Assembly (NCBI GenBank): GCA_040387755.1
Contig: JAZKDB010000002.1
Span: 1,054,001-1,118,000, forward strand
Reading direction: 5' to 3'
Origin: Rurimicrobium sp040387755
Lineage (GTDB): Bacteria; Bacteroidota; Bacteroidia; Chitinophagales; Chitinophagaceae
DNA: 64,000 nt
This document shows, piece after piece, positions 52,273 to 61,257 of this stretch (its first letter is position 1; each line of letters opens with the position of its first letter). Both the position numbers and the translations under genes were made by a program. The notes beneath the pieces are model-generated. The model was given only the letters and a program-made list of their open reading frames with translations. It was not told where the DNA came from and searched no databases.

Positions 52273-53964
52273 ATGCCACGTATTCCTTTTTGGATTTTTG
52301 TCATCATTGCCGCACTCTATTTCTCTGCAGTGCGGGTAGACTTGATGGATATTGATGCCACGCAATATGCCGAAATCAGCCGGGAAATGGCACAAACAGG
52401 CGACTATTTACACACTTACGACCGTGGTAATAATTATCTGGACAAACCACCTTTTCTTTTTTGGGTGAGTGCAGCAAGCATCAAAATATTTGGTGCTACA
52501 AATCTGGGCTACAAACTTCCTTCTATCCTTTTGGCTTTATTGGCTATATACGCCACATATCGTCTGGCGAAACTCTTGTACGAAGAGAATATAGCCCGCG
52601 TTGCAGCGTTGATACTTGCCAGCTGTCAGGGAATGTTCCTGATGACCAATGATGTCCGTTGCGACTTAGTACTAATGGGCTTGGTAGCTACCAGCCTTTG
52701 GATGATTAAAGAAGCAGAAATAAAAAGGCGCTGGTGGAATGTATTGGGCGGAACCTTAGCCATTGCCTGTGGTATGATGACCAAAGGACCTATCGCTATA
52801 ATGGTGCCCATGTTCTGCTTTGGCAGCGATTGGGTATTGAAAAGAAACTGGAAACATATCTTTAATTACAGACATGCCTTTGACGGTCTGATTATCCTAC
52901 TGCTGCTGATTCCTATGAGCATCGGATTGTACCAGCAATACGACATTCATCCGGATAAATTTATCGATGGTAAATCGGGCGTATCAGGTTTGAAGTTCTT
53001 TTTCTGGACACAAAGTTTTGGCCGCATTACAGGCGAGAATGTTTGGAACAATGGCGCCGATATCTCCTTTCAATTGGTGAATATGCTTTGGTCTTTCCTT
53101 CCCTGGATATTTATTCTATTACCGGCACTCTTCCTGAGTGTCCGCAAACTCATTCGTCAAAAATTCAAATTAACTCAGGATCAGGAATGGATTTCAACCG
53201 GTGGTTTCATCCTCAGTTATCTGGCTGTTGGCTTATCCAAGTACCAATTACCGCATTACATTTTTGTAGCATTCCCCTTAGCATCCATTGTTTGTGCACA
53301 GTTCCTCCGCGATTGTTACGAACTCCATTTATATCCCAAACTCACTAAAGTCCTGAGCAAAATAATGAGTGTTGCCGGTGCTCTTTTATTTGTCGGCGTA
53401 TTATTGATATTGACTCTGGTATTCCCTGCTGCCTGGTATTGGTTGGTATTATGCGCACTTTGCCTTACTGTATATTTTTATGTGCTGCTGCGCAAAAATC
53501 TTTCCGGAAAAATCATCTGGACAGGTGCTACAGTACTGATATTGATTAATATTTTTCTCACGCATCATTTCTATTACGAACTGATGAAATATCAGGTGGG
53601 TACTGTGGTGGGTAAATATATCAGAGCCAACAACATCCCCAACAATAAAATAATGGTCTATCGTATGGGCGACCCGCTTAATTCTCTCCATTATTATGCC
53701 GACAGAGTAATCCGTATCAAAAGAGAAAAAGGTTACCTGCCCAGCCAAAACGGCGATTATATTTTGACACAGGCAGAAGGAATAAAAGACTTGCAGGAAA
53801 GAGGCTTTGAACTAAAAGTTCTACTGGATGGCGAGCTGTTTAAAGTAAGCGAACTAAAGCCCGAGTTTATGAGTCCAGCGACAAGAAACAAGGTAACCAG
53901 TACTTACTATTTCTGTAAAATAACGAAGCAGGGAAATAGCCTAGCGCTGCAACAAACCTTGTAA
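52273..53964 (+). CDS. GT39/ArnT-like membrane glycosyltransferase
   Basis: This 563-residue polytopic protein has about 10-12 helices, starting MPRIPFWIFVIIAALYF. The periplasmic catalytic loop after helix 1 has DIDATQYAEISREMAQTGDYL with the Asp/Glu pair of PMT/ArnT enzymes, then DRGNNYLDKPPFLFW. It likely transfers a sugar from a polyprenyl-phosphate donor to lipid A, protein or glycan in the periplasm. The C-terminal periplasmic domain has VYRMGDPLNSLHYYADR. The upstream longer frame (from a TTG at 52228) overlaps the promoter and is rejected. Its last 24 bases overlap the convergent GT9 gene. Confidence 0.9.
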   Translation: MPRIPFWIFVIIAALYFSAVRVDLMDIDATQYAEISREMAQTGDYLHTYDRGNNYLDKPPFLFWVSAASIKIFGATNLGYKLPSILLALLAIYATYRLAKLLYEENIARVAALILASCQGMFLMTNDVRCDLVLMGLVATSLWMIKEAEIKRRWWNVLGGTLAIACGMMTKGPIAIMVPMFCFGSDWVLKRNWKHIFNYRHAFDGLIILLLLIPMSIGLYQQYDIHPDKFIDGKSGVSGLKFFFWTQSFGRITGENVWNNGADISFQLVNMLWSFLPWIFILLPALFLSVRKLIRQKFKLTQDQEWISTGGFILSYLAVGLSKYQLPHYIFVAFPLASIVCAQFLRDCYELHLYPKLTKVLSKIMSVAGALLFVGVLLILTLVFPAAWYWLVLCALCLTVYFYVLLRKNLSGKIIWTGATVLILINIFLTHHFYYELMKYQVGTVVGKYIRANNIPNNKIMVYRMGDPLNSLHYYADRVIRIKREKGYLPSQNGDYILTQAEGIKDLQERGFELKVLLDGELFKVSELKPEFMSPATRNKVTSTYYFCKITKQGNSLALQQTL

Positions 53965-55092
53965 TGCTGCAAGAATCTGAGAAGGTATGATACTCTCCAT
54001 ATCCTTCGTTACGGCCTTGTAGAATTTTTCTTTAGGACTGTTCAGATATTCCCGCGTATAGATGGTTTTCACCTTTTCAAATCCAGCTTCTTCATAAGCC
54101 ACAAAACGCTTTGCGTTCACACCATTGGCCAGGATTACTGTGAATTTATTGAAAGACACCGCAGCATGAGCCGCCATTGTATCACCTGTAATTACTGCCG
54201 CTGCGCCCGAAATAACTTGTAAAGTTTCTACCAGATTGGTCTGGCCGACAATCGATTTTGCTTGCGTTGTTGCAACAATTTTATCAGCAATTTGCATTTC
54301 ATTCTTACCACCGGCAAGCAACGGTTCGTAGCCATTTTGCTGTAATAAATTCACCAGCTCTACCCAATAAGCCAAAGGCCAGGTTTTGCTTTTTGCGGCA
54401 GCACCAATAAAACAAATCACCTGATTCTTCTTGATCACTATACTCGCATCAGCAAGTAAAGAAATCCTTTCGATGCGCATATTATTTTGTGCAATCAATG
54501 CTGCAAAAGCACGGTTAAAATGCCATTCGTGGCCATCTATAGCTTTGGTAAAATGCTCATTGTATAGCGCATCAGAAATACTATTCCATTTGCCTGCTTC
54601 AAATGAATTATGTGCGCCTATCCTTGTTGGTGCATCTGCAGCCAGCAGCATCATATCATCCAGCAATAAAGGCCTGCTGCGGGAGGGACAAACAACTGTT
54701 GAAAAATGCTGATTGCGGATATTTTGCCATAATTGCATCCTGTAATCCGGGCTCGCAAAATACTGATGCTTGTCTACCCAAATAGTATCATCAACAGTAT
54801 CCGAATCATAAGCATCGAAAATACTCTTCCAGACTACATTGCCGATTAAGGTAATCTCATAGCCTTTGAAGCGTTCAGATGCTTTATACACTTTGATGAA
54901 ATTGCGCCACAGCAAATAATCACCAATATCATCCAGACGGACAATAGCGAGTTTTTTTTGATGCTGATTTTGTTTGGGTAATTGCTCCAACAACAAGCGC
55001 CATTCATCAAATCGACGCAGTACAGACTGAACTTGTTTTTGTTCGCTGCGGCGGCGGATGAATAGCGCTATATGTCGGATGATATTGTTCAC
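53941..55092 (-). CDS. GT9 (heptosyltransferase-like) glycosyltransferase
   Basis: This 383-residue GT-B enzyme of the ADP-heptose:LPS heptosyltransferase family has LAIVRLDDIGDYLLWRNF at the start of the first Rossmann domain and the donor-domain motif ICFIGAAAKSKTWPLAYWVELVNLL, then SGAAAVITGDTMAAHAAV with the conserved D-T-x-x-x-H. It starts with GTG, 9 bases after the ABC-F stop; no ATG is available nearby. The GT39 gene ends inside its last 24 bases on the other strand. It probably adds a core sugar to LPS or another surface glycan. Confidence 0.88.
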   Translation of the reverse strand: MNNIIRHIALFIRRRSEQKQVQSVLRRFDEWRLLLEQLPKQNQHQKKLAIVRLDDIGDYLLWRNFIKVYKASERFKGYEITLIGNVVWKSIFDAYDSDTVDDTIWVDKHQYFASPDYRMQLWQNIRNQHFSTVVCPSRSRPLLLDDMMLLAADAPTRIGAHNSFEAGKWNSISDALYNEHFTKAIDGHEWHFNRAFAALIAQNNMRIERISLLADASIVIKKNQVICFIGAAAKSKTWPLAYWVELVNLLQQNGYEPLLAGGKNEMQIADKIVATTQAKSIVGQTNLVETLQVISGAAAVITGDTMAAHAAVSFNKFTVILANGVNAKRFVAYEEAGFEKVKTIYTREYLNSPKEKFYKAVTKDMESIIPSQILAALQGLLQR

Positions 55093-55101
55093 AGAAGAGT
55101 A

Positions 55102-57048
55102 TTAAGACAATTGATCCTCGATAGTCATAATCTCTTCAAATGCCTTGTCGTAATATTTGTTGAGGGTATCCAGCTGAGTAATCATTTGCTTGTACTGCTC
55201 ATCCAGTTTTTTAAACTTGTCTTTGTCCTGATACACACTTGGGTCAGCCAGCAAAGCTTCCACTTTCAATTTTTCCACTTTGCATTTATTCAATTCTTCT
55301 TCCAGCTTCTGAAAGTTTTTTTGTTTGGCCTGAAGGTCTTTTCTCAAAGCACGTTGCTCATCGTCATTGACATTCTTTTTTTCCTGCTTGGGTGCAGCCA
55401 CTTTTGGAGCAGCTTGTGCAGGGGCAGCATTTTGTTTTTCGCGTGCAGCCTTCTCTTGCTTATATACCAGCCATTCATTGTAAGGGCCGTTGAATTCTTT
55501 GATTTGTCCGTCTTCGATTTCCCAGATTTTATTAGCTGTTTTGCTGATAAAATAACGGTCATGCGATACCAGCACCAATGTTCCCTGATACTTATTCAAG
55601 GCATCAATCAACATCTCTACAGATTGCATATCAAGGTGGTTGGTAGGCTCATCCAGCATCAGGAAATTCCCTTTGGCAGCAATAGTTTTGGACAATGCCA
55701 CACGTGCTTTTTCACCACCTGATAATACTTTGATTTTTTTAAACACATCATCACCGCTAAATAGGAAACAGCCCAACATCTGGCGCAATTCCACTTCGGT
55801 TTTACCGCTGCCACTCAGTTTCAACTCTTCCAGTATTTCATTATTGACATCCAGCGATTCCAGCTGATGCTGTGCATAGAAACTTTCTTCTACATTATGC
55901 CCGGGCTTGCGTTCTCCTTCTATCTGTTCTCCACCAGATATAATCCGCAATAAGGTAGATTTACCTTTACCATTGGCACCAATCAGCGCAATTTTATCAC
56001 CGCGCATAATCTCGGCAGTAGCATTTTTCAGGATAGTCAGTTTGCCATAAGACTTGCTGACATTATCCAGCGTACAAATAATTTTACCCGGCTGAATGGC
56101 GATATCAAAGTTAATGTTCATTACCGGCACACTGGCATCCGGAGCTTCAATCATTTCCAGTTTATCCAGACGCTTCACCGCAGATTGTGCCTGTGCGGCT
56201 TTGGTAGCCTGTGCACGGAAACGTTCAATAAAACGCTCTTCCTTTTTGATATAATCCTGTTGGTTCTCATAAGCACGTTGCTGCAATTCCATACGCTCCA
56301 CTTTTTCTTTCAGGAAGAAAGAATAGTTGCCGCTGTATTGCACCAAATCACGTTGCCATACTTCTACAATTTTGGTCACCATTTTATCCAGGAAGTGACG
56401 GTCATGCGATACCACCACTACCGAACCGGGATAACTTTGCAGATAACGTTCCAACCATTCAATAGAAGGTAAATCCAAGTGGTTGGTAGGCTCATCCAGC
56501 AACAACAATTGTGGTGCCTGCAACATCATTTTGGCCAGCAATACTCGCATGCGCCATCCACCGCTAAACTGGTCGTAAGGGCGTTGTAAGTCTTCGGTGG
56601 TAAAACCAAGACCTTCCAATACCTCAGCCGTTTTGTGTTCCATTTCGTAGCCACCGGCCAATTCAAAATCGTGCAAAGCGTGACTATAGGCATCCAATAA
56701 TTTTTCGTCGTCGGGCTTACTTTCCAGTTCGGCAAGAATATCATTCATCTCCTGCTCTATCTGATGTGCCTTTTCAAAAGCCTGCATGCCTACTTTCAGG
56801 ATAGAATCTGAAGTAGAAAAACTCAATAAATCCTGATTAAAAAAGCCAATGGTCACATCTTTTGGCTTGTTGATGGTTCCGCCATCGGGCGAATAGGCTC
56901 CTGTCATTAGGCGCAGCACTGTAGATTTACCGGCACCGTTTACGCCTACCAGGCCGATACGCTCATCATTGCCTATCTGCCAATTCACTTCATCAAGCAT
57001 GGTGCGTGCACCGAAGGAAAAACTTAAATTTTGTAAAGAAAGTAACAT
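55102..57048 (-). CDS. ABC-F family ATPase
   Basis: This 648-residue soluble protein has two ABC domains. The first has Walker A GVNGAGKST, signature FSGGWRMRVLLAK and Walker B LLLLDEPTNHLD. A linker of about 80 residues (KEEVERF-like charged helix) joins the second: GANGKGKST, LSGGEKARVALSK and FLMLDEPTNHLD. A charged C-terminal coiled coil follows. This is the Uup/EttA/ABC-F type acting on ribosomes, not a transporter; no membrane domain is present. A resistance role cannot be judged. A perfect -7 element lies 8 bases upstream of the ATG, suggesting a very short leader. Confidence 0.95.
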   Translation of the reverse strand: MLLSLQNLSFSFGARTMLDEVNWQIGNDERIGLVGVNGAGKSTVLRLMTGAYSPDGGTINKPKDVTIGFFNQDLLSFSTSDSILKVGMQAFEKAHQIEQEMNDILAELESKPDDEKLLDAYSHALHDFELAGGYEMEHKTAEVLEGLGFTTEDLQRPYDQFSGGWRMRVLLAKMMLQAPQLLLLDEPTNHLDLPSIEWLERYLQSYPGSVVVVSHDRHFLDKMVTKIVEVWQRDLVQYSGNYSFFLKEKVERMELQQRAYENQQDYIKKEERFIERFRAQATKAAQAQSAVKRLDKLEMIEAPDASVPVMNINFDIAIQPGKIICTLDNVSKSYGKLTILKNATAEIMRGDKIALIGANGKGKSTLLRIISGGEQIEGERKPGHNVEESFYAQHQLESLDVNNEILEELKLSGSGKTEVELRQMLGCFLFSGDDVFKKIKVLSGGEKARVALSKTIAAKGNFLMLDEPTNHLDMQSVEMLIDALNKYQGTLVLVSHDRYFISKTANKIWEIEDGQIKEFNGPYNEWLVYKQEKAAREKQNAAPAQAAPKVAAPKQEKKNVNDDEQRALRKDLQAKQKNFQKLEEELNKCKVEKLKVEALLADPSVYQDKDKFKKLDEQYKQMITQLDTLNKYYDKAFEEIMTIEDQLS

Positions 57049-57055
57049 AAGGGCG

Positions 57056-57063
57056 CAAAATTA
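57056..57063 (-). promoter_or_regulatory. -7 element directly upstream of the ABC-F gene
   Basis: The minus strand reads TAATTTTG, an exact TAnnTTTG match ending 8 bases before the ATG, so the transcript would have almost no leader. Confidence 0.45.
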
Positions 57064-57224
57064 GTCAATTAGTTAATTCGGCAATTGGGTAATTTGACTA
57101 TTTCGTATTTGAGGGTAGTCTATTGTTGTTAACAGCAAAGCCGTTCAACCGAAAAGGCTGATTTTGAAAAAATTGTTTTTACCGAAAACTCTTTAGATAT
57201 TCTCTTTACTGAGGTGTTTAACTA

Positions 57225-57232
57225 TATATTTG
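57225..57232 (+). promoter_or_regulatory. -7 element for the 177-residue exported protein
   Basis: TATATTTG is an exact TAnnTTTG match, with a weak TTTA 17 bases upstream, 20 bases before the ATG at 57252. Confidence 0.5.
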
Positions 57233-57251
57233 TATTGAAAGTCATCAAAGT

Positions 57252-57785
57252 ATGTTTTACAAAACATTGTTTTTCAACATTTTTACTGCATGTTTCATTT
57301 GCACAAGCTGCTTGGCACAACAAAAACCCGATTCTGTTCGCCATTACAACAATGCAGTATATCTTGAACTTGGGGGTCCTGCATTGGTTTATTCAGTAGG
57401 ATATGAAAGAATCTGGTATCGAAACAATTGGTTCTCGGCTATTAGCTCTGCAGGGTTTTCTTTTATCCCGGATGGCATACAAATAGGATATGTAGAACCT
57501 GGCGTGTTATTTAGGGATAAAAATCTGGCTTTTGAAATAGGAGTCGCTTTGGTGAGCTATAAAGAAAATCCTCATAATGGATCGCAATTCTCTACCCCGG
57601 ACGGTTCCGCAAAGGTCCTTTATTTAAACGCCCGGGTCGGTGCACGCTTTTTTTCAAAGAATCAACATTTCCATTACCGGATAGGACTGACACCATTTAT
57701 GGAACTCAGCAATAACGAACCTTTATCCCGCGACAATCGTCCTCATCTCTGGTTAAATGTCTTTACTGTTGGCTACAGATTTTAG
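57252..57785 (+). CDS. Exported protein, probable small outer-membrane beta protein
   Basis: This 177-residue protein has a signal peptide ending CLAQQ and a mature chain of alternating aromatic/hydrophobic strands (YLELGGPALVYSVGYERIWY, LAFEIGVALVSYKEN, YRIGLTPFMELS, WLNVFTVGYRF) ending in Phe, as outer-membrane barrels often do. About 8 strands could form a small barrel. The family is not recognised. It is a single gene with its own -7 element. Confidence 0.72.
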   Translation: MFYKTLFFNIFTACFICTSCLAQQKPDSVRHYNNAVYLELGGPALVYSVGYERIWYRNNWFSAISSAGFSFIPDGIQIGYVEPGVLFRDKNLAFEIGVALVSYKENPHNGSQFSTPDGSAKVLYLNARVGARFFSKNQHFHYRIGLTPFMELSNNEPLSRDNRPHLWLNVFTVGYRF

Positions 57786-57855
57786 TGAGCGGAACGCGCA
57801 TTTCTGATAATTGACATTCGGTACTGCTGAATAGCATCTGTTTTTATGACACAGA

Positions 57856-58371
57856 TTATCCTTCGCTCTTTTTTACTAATTCGTGCAAACCGGATTTGCT
57901 TTTATCTGTCTGAATCTTTCCGAGCATTTCATGAAGATCGTCATAGGTCATTTTAGTGTTTGCCTGAAGCACAAGCAATTCTTTGTCATTTTCGATGGTA
58001 ATAATCACATTTCTGATCAAATCCTTTTCTTCTCTAATTAAAATCCTGATTTTTTCGTCTGCCTCGCTTACTTCCAGGACATCTCCGTAAGCGTCCGATT
58101 CCAATGCACGTTTGAGATCCTGGCTAATGAGTTTCCGCTGCTGAGTAGAGGCGTCCATTACAAAGACCCTGAGCGACTTCATATATTTCAGCGCCGATTT
58201 CAAATCCGGGTCATCTGCACAAAACTGTATCAGAAACCGGGGAATACTGATTTGTTGAATATGCGTGTCTGATTTGTGCTTTGAATAAAAAGCAGTCATG
58301 GCTTCGTGCGCATCGGCTTTGCAGGCCACAAACATCAAAAGCAATGCGGCCATAGAAAGGATTCTGTTCAT
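57856..58371 (-). CDS. DUF4252 family protein (second copy)
   Basis: This 171-residue protein has a signal or lipoprotein-type sequence (MAALLLMFVACKADA) and a DUF4252-like domain: IPRFLIQFCADDPDLKSALKYMKSLRVFVMD and NVIITIENDKELLVLQANTKMTYDDLHEM. It is last in the sigma/anti-sigma/DUF4252 operon, 4 bases after its paralogue, to which it is similar in length and pattern. The function is unknown; export is expected. Confidence 0.85.
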   Translation of the reverse strand: MNRILSMAALLLMFVACKADAHEAMTAFYSKHKSDTHIQQISIPRFLIQFCADDPDLKSALKYMKSLRVFVMDASTQQRKLISQDLKRALESDAYGDVLEVSEADEKIRILIREEKDLIRNVIITIENDKELLVLQANTKMTYDDLHEMLGKIQTDKSKSGLHELVKKSEG

Positions 58372-58375
58372 AAGA

Positions 58376-58915
58376 TTATTTTTTAAGTTTTTGAAATTTA
58401 TTCATTCCGGAGATATTGAGGTCGTCAGAAATTTCGGTCAGTTCATTGAGCTTAAAATCGCCCTTGATAAACATAATAATCTGGTCCGAACCACTGATGG
58501 TCATCAGCAATTCCTGTATACGGTCGTTTTGCTCTAGTACCCGGAAAACGATTTTATTGGCCCCTTCATTAACAGACATCAACTCTTCATATTGATGCAG
58601 CGGTATTTGTGCAATCAGGCGGTTAAATTCACTCTTTGCTGCCAGAGCTTTCGCGCCTTTATTGTCTCCATCTGCAAGTATGATTTTGAACTCCTTTAAT
58701 TTAGATGCGAAGCGGGTGATCTGCTGATAGTCGGGGTCTGTGGATTTTATTTTAGACAGCATCCTGAACATGGCAGGAGAAATACTGACCAGAGTGATTC
58801 CCTCTTTTCCTTCAAATGAATGTACCCATTTCTGAGCTGCAGATTCCTGCGAAAAGCCTGCTACTGGCAGCAGAATGAATAGTACAATTGCAATACTGTT
58901 TTTTATCCTTTTCAT
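58376..58915 (-). CDS. DUF4252 family protein (first copy)
   Basis: This 179-residue protein has a signal peptide ending AGFSQ and a DUF4252 domain (GITLVSISPAMFRMLSKIK; LKEFKIILADGDNKG; ELLMTISGSDQIIMFIKGDFKLNELTEI). Its ATG overlaps the anti-sigma stop by 4 bases (ATGA), so the operon is translationally coupled. DUF4252 proteins regularly accompany such sigma factors in Bacteroidota. The function is unknown. Confidence 0.87.
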   Translation of the reverse strand: MKRIKNSIAIVLFILLPVAGFSQESAAQKWVHSFEGKEGITLVSISPAMFRMLSKIKSTDPDYQQITRFASKLKEFKIILADGDNKGAKALAAKSEFNRLIAQIPLHQYEELMSVNEGANKIVFRVLEQNDRIQELLMTISGSDQIIMFIKGDFKLNELTEISDDLNISGMNKFQKLKK

Positions 58916-59388
58916 AATTGTTCGTTTTGGATTTTAAAAATATTGTTTTCCAGCTGATGCAGATGACTGATGCCGGAGGTTCCTTTATTTAATTGTGCAC
59001 TCATATAGGCAAGGGCTTTTCTTGCCTGCTCCAGTGCAATCTCTTCATCGGTGATATTGCCGGATACAGCTTGGTCAACCAATATCTGGGCAGCAATTCC
59101 CTCCCTTTTAATATCCGCCTCTTTGCCGGGATGGTACAGCAAAAAGCAGATAAAGGCTATCGCAGCAGCCACCGAAGCGGAGGCAGCGAAATACCGCAGC
59201 ATATTGATGCGCTTTGGCGCTGATGCGGGTATATACTGCTGATATATTTTGCTGTCCTCTAAAAGAGCCTTTGTGATTGGGTCTTCCTTTGCCTCGTTAG
59301 CTGCAAAAAAAGCCCTTATTATTTCCTCTTCTTCCAGGCTGGTTTCGGCATTGTAATAGCGTTCCAGCAATTCTTTTATATCCTTCAT
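58912..59388 (-). CDS. Anti-sigma-like single-TM protein of the DUF4252 operon
   Basis: This 158-residue protein has a cytoplasmic N-terminal helix pair (MKDIKELLERYYNAETSLEEEEIIRAFF), one transmembrane helix at about residues 66-88 (YFAASASVAAAIAFICFLLY) and a short helical periplasmic part. It overlaps both neighbours by ATGA. The N-terminus resembles that of other Bacteroidota membrane proteins encoded directly after ECF sigma factors. It is probably the anti-sigma partner of the upstream sigma factor (inference from position and topology). Confidence 0.75.
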   Translation of the reverse strand: MKDIKELLERYYNAETSLEEEEIIRAFFAANEAKEDPITKALLEDSKIYQQYIPASAPKRINMLRYFAASASVAAAIAFICFLLYHPGKEADIKREGIAAQILVDQAVSGNITDEEIALEQARKALAYMSAQLNKGTSGISHLHQLENNIFKIQNEQL

Positions 59389-59858
59389 AATACTTTATTA
59401 TAGAGTTCACGCAATTGTTTTCTGGCTCTGGATAAGTTGGTTCTTACCGCTTCATTATTCATACCCGTCATCGATTCTATTTCTGCCAGTTCGTATCCTT
59501 CAATATCTCTCAGAAAAAAAACACTTCGCTGTTTTTCACTCAGCAGGTTCATTAGTATTTTCAACCGTTGTACCTGTTCTTTTGCTTCCAGTTGCCGATG
59601 GATGTCGGTTTGTGCCAGCTTCAAAGACGCATAGCTCTCTTCCAGTTCCTCCGGCTTCTTTTTGCGCAATACATCCAGACAGGCATTCCGCACCATCCGC
59701 ATCATATAGGCTTCCTCATTCTGTAGCACTTCTTCTTTATTGCGCTCCAGCATTTTGATATAGCAATCCTGCACCACGTCCTCAGCATCCTGAAGCTTAT
59801 TCAGGATACTTTCCGCAAAGCGGATATATTTTGAACGTGTATTCACAGATGGCTTCAC
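59385..59858 (-). CDS. ECF RNA polymerase sigma factor (short N-terminus)
   Basis: This 157-residue ECF sigma factor has region 2 with DAEDVVQDCYIKMLERN and MRMVRNACLDVLRKKKPEEL, and region 4 with LLSEKQRSVFFLRDIEGYELAEIESMTGMNNEAVRTNLSRARKQL. The annotated start is a GTG; the first helix of region 2 would be short. Upstream codons in the same frame encode QQKHF before VKPSVN, resembling typical N-termini, with an ATT start as one possibility (59874-59876). It is first in an operon with anti-sigma and two DUF4252 genes, coupled by ATGA overlaps. Confidence 0.9.
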   Translation of the reverse strand: MKPSVNTRSKYIRFAESILNKLQDAEDVVQDCYIKMLERNKEEVLQNEEAYMMRMVRNACLDVLRKKKPEELEESYASLKLAQTDIHRQLEAKEQVQRLKILMNLLSEKQRSVFFLRDIEGYELAEIESMTGMNNEAVRTNLSRARKQLRELYNKVL

Positions 59859-60110
59859 AAAATGCTTTTGTTGAATAGATGACGTATTTGTGGTTTAATT
59901 GTGACAAAGAAATCCAAATATTTTCGGGAAATGCCATTTTGCCGCTCTTTGGATGTATCTTCGCTTATTCTTTCAGAAGAACGTACGCTCTGTACTTGTA
60001 ATTGTTTTCGCTTACATTTCAGTCTTCTCCCTTACATTTTTCTTTGGAGTATTCAACAAATCAGATTGCACACAGCAGTTTGAGAGACTATTTATTATTA
60101 AAAACTTAGA
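59859..60110 (+). promoter_or_regulatory. Long pyrimidine-rich leader region before the DEAD-box helicase
   Basis: This 252-base region upstream of the helicase contains no supported gene. It has T/C-rich stretches, and a short ORF here has no homologue-like features. Long 5' regions are common before cold-shock helicases; regulation by RNA structure is possible but not shown. A -7-like TATCTTCG (about 59956) is the best promoter match. Confidence 0.3.
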
Positions 60111-61238
60111 ATGACATTTAAAGAATTAAATCTGATACAGCCCTTATTGGGCCCTCTTGACAAAATGGGTTATACCCAACCCACTCCTATCCAGGAACAA
60201 TCTATCCCTCATCTTTTGGCCGGCCGCGACATCTTTGGTTGCGCACAAACCGGAACCGGCAAAACAGCCGCTTTTGCATTGCCTATTTTACAAATGCTGG
60301 ATGCCGCCAAAATTGGCCCACGCAGTGGTATTAAAGCCTTGATATTAGCGCCAACGCGCGAACTGGCTATCCAAATCCACGAAAACATTGTACTCTACAG
60401 CGAAAACATGAACATCAGTTCAACAGTGATCTTTGGCGGTGTCAACCAACATAGTCAGGTACTGGCGCTGAAAAAAGGAGTGAATATCCTCATTGCCACA
60501 CCCGGCCGTTTGCTGGATTTGATGCAACAAGGTTTTATCAAGCTCAATATGGTCACCCATTTTGTACTGGACGAGGCCGACCGTATGCTGGATATGGGTT
60601 TTATCCACGACATCAAAAAAATCATCCCAAAACTACCCGAGCAAAAACAAACTATTTTCTTCTCGGCTACAGTAGCACCGGATATTAAAAAACTGGCGGA
60701 TACTTTGTTGAAAAAGCCGGTATCTGTAGAAGTAACGCCTGTGGCCAGCCCATCAGAACTGGTAGACCAGTCGGTGTACTTTGTAGATAAGAACCATAAA
60801 AGAACTTTACTCAAGCACCTGATTAAGGAAAACAATATCCAGCAGGCTTTGGTGTTTACCCGTACCAAACATGGTGCCGACAAAGTTGCCAAAGAACTGA
60901 GCAAAAGTGGTATCAGTGCCGAGGCTATCCATGGCAACAAATCGCAGAATGCGCGCGAGCGTGCTTTGGCAGGATTTAAGAATCATGAAATCAGGATACT
61001 GGTGGCTACAGATATTGCCTCACGAGGTATTGATGTAGACAAACTGGGTTATGTGTTCAATTTTGAATTGCCTGAAGTAGCCGAAACCTATGTGCATCGT
61101 ATTGGCCGGACGGGCCGTGCAGGCAGCGAAGGGGTGGCTTTCTCTTTTTGCGATAAAGAAGAACTACCTTATTTCAAAGGCATCACCAAATTAATGAAGC
61201 GCGATATCCGCAAGGTGGAGCATCCGTTTAATAATTAA
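60111..61238 (+). CDS. rhlE: DEAD-box RNA helicase, RhlE type
   Basis: This 375-residue ATP-dependent RNA helicase has the complete motif set: Q motif (TPIQEQSIP), motif I AQTGTGKT, Ia PTRELA, Ib TPGR, II DEAD (LDEADRMLDMGF), III SAT, IV-V (ALVFTRTKHGADKV, ATDIASRGIDV) and VI HRIGRTGRAG. It has only a short C-terminal end (MKRDIRKVEHPFNN), so it is a core-type RhlE without a basic tail. Such helicases help ribosome assembly and mRNA decay, often in the cold. Confidence 0.96.
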   Translation: MTFKELNLIQPLLGPLDKMGYTQPTPIQEQSIPHLLAGRDIFGCAQTGTGKTAAFALPILQMLDAAKIGPRSGIKALILAPTRELAIQIHENIVLYSENMNISSTVIFGGVNQHSQVLALKKGVNILIATPGRLLDLMQQGFIKLNMVTHFVLDEADRMLDMGFIHDIKKIIPKLPEQKQTIFFSATVAPDIKKLADTLLKKPVSVEVTPVASPSELVDQSVYFVDKNHKRTLLKHLIKENNIQQALVFTRTKHGADKVAKELSKSGISAEAIHGNKSQNARERALAGFKNHEIRILVATDIASRGIDVDKLGYVFNFELPEVAETYVHRIGRTGRAGSEGVAFSFCDKEELPYFKGITKLMKRDIRKVEHPFNN

Positions 61239-61257
61239 AAACTAAAATTGAATAATT

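Noticed and set aside
55072..55722. 216-residue plus-strand ORF opposite the ABC-F gene
   Set aside because: Its sequence is rich in Phe, Leu and Val as expected for the complement of a charged coiled-coil region; the ABC-F gene on the other strand has complete motifs.
59901..60083. 60-residue ORF upstream of the DEAD-box helicase
   Set aside because: It has no signal peptide, domain or good start context, and lies in a leader-like region.
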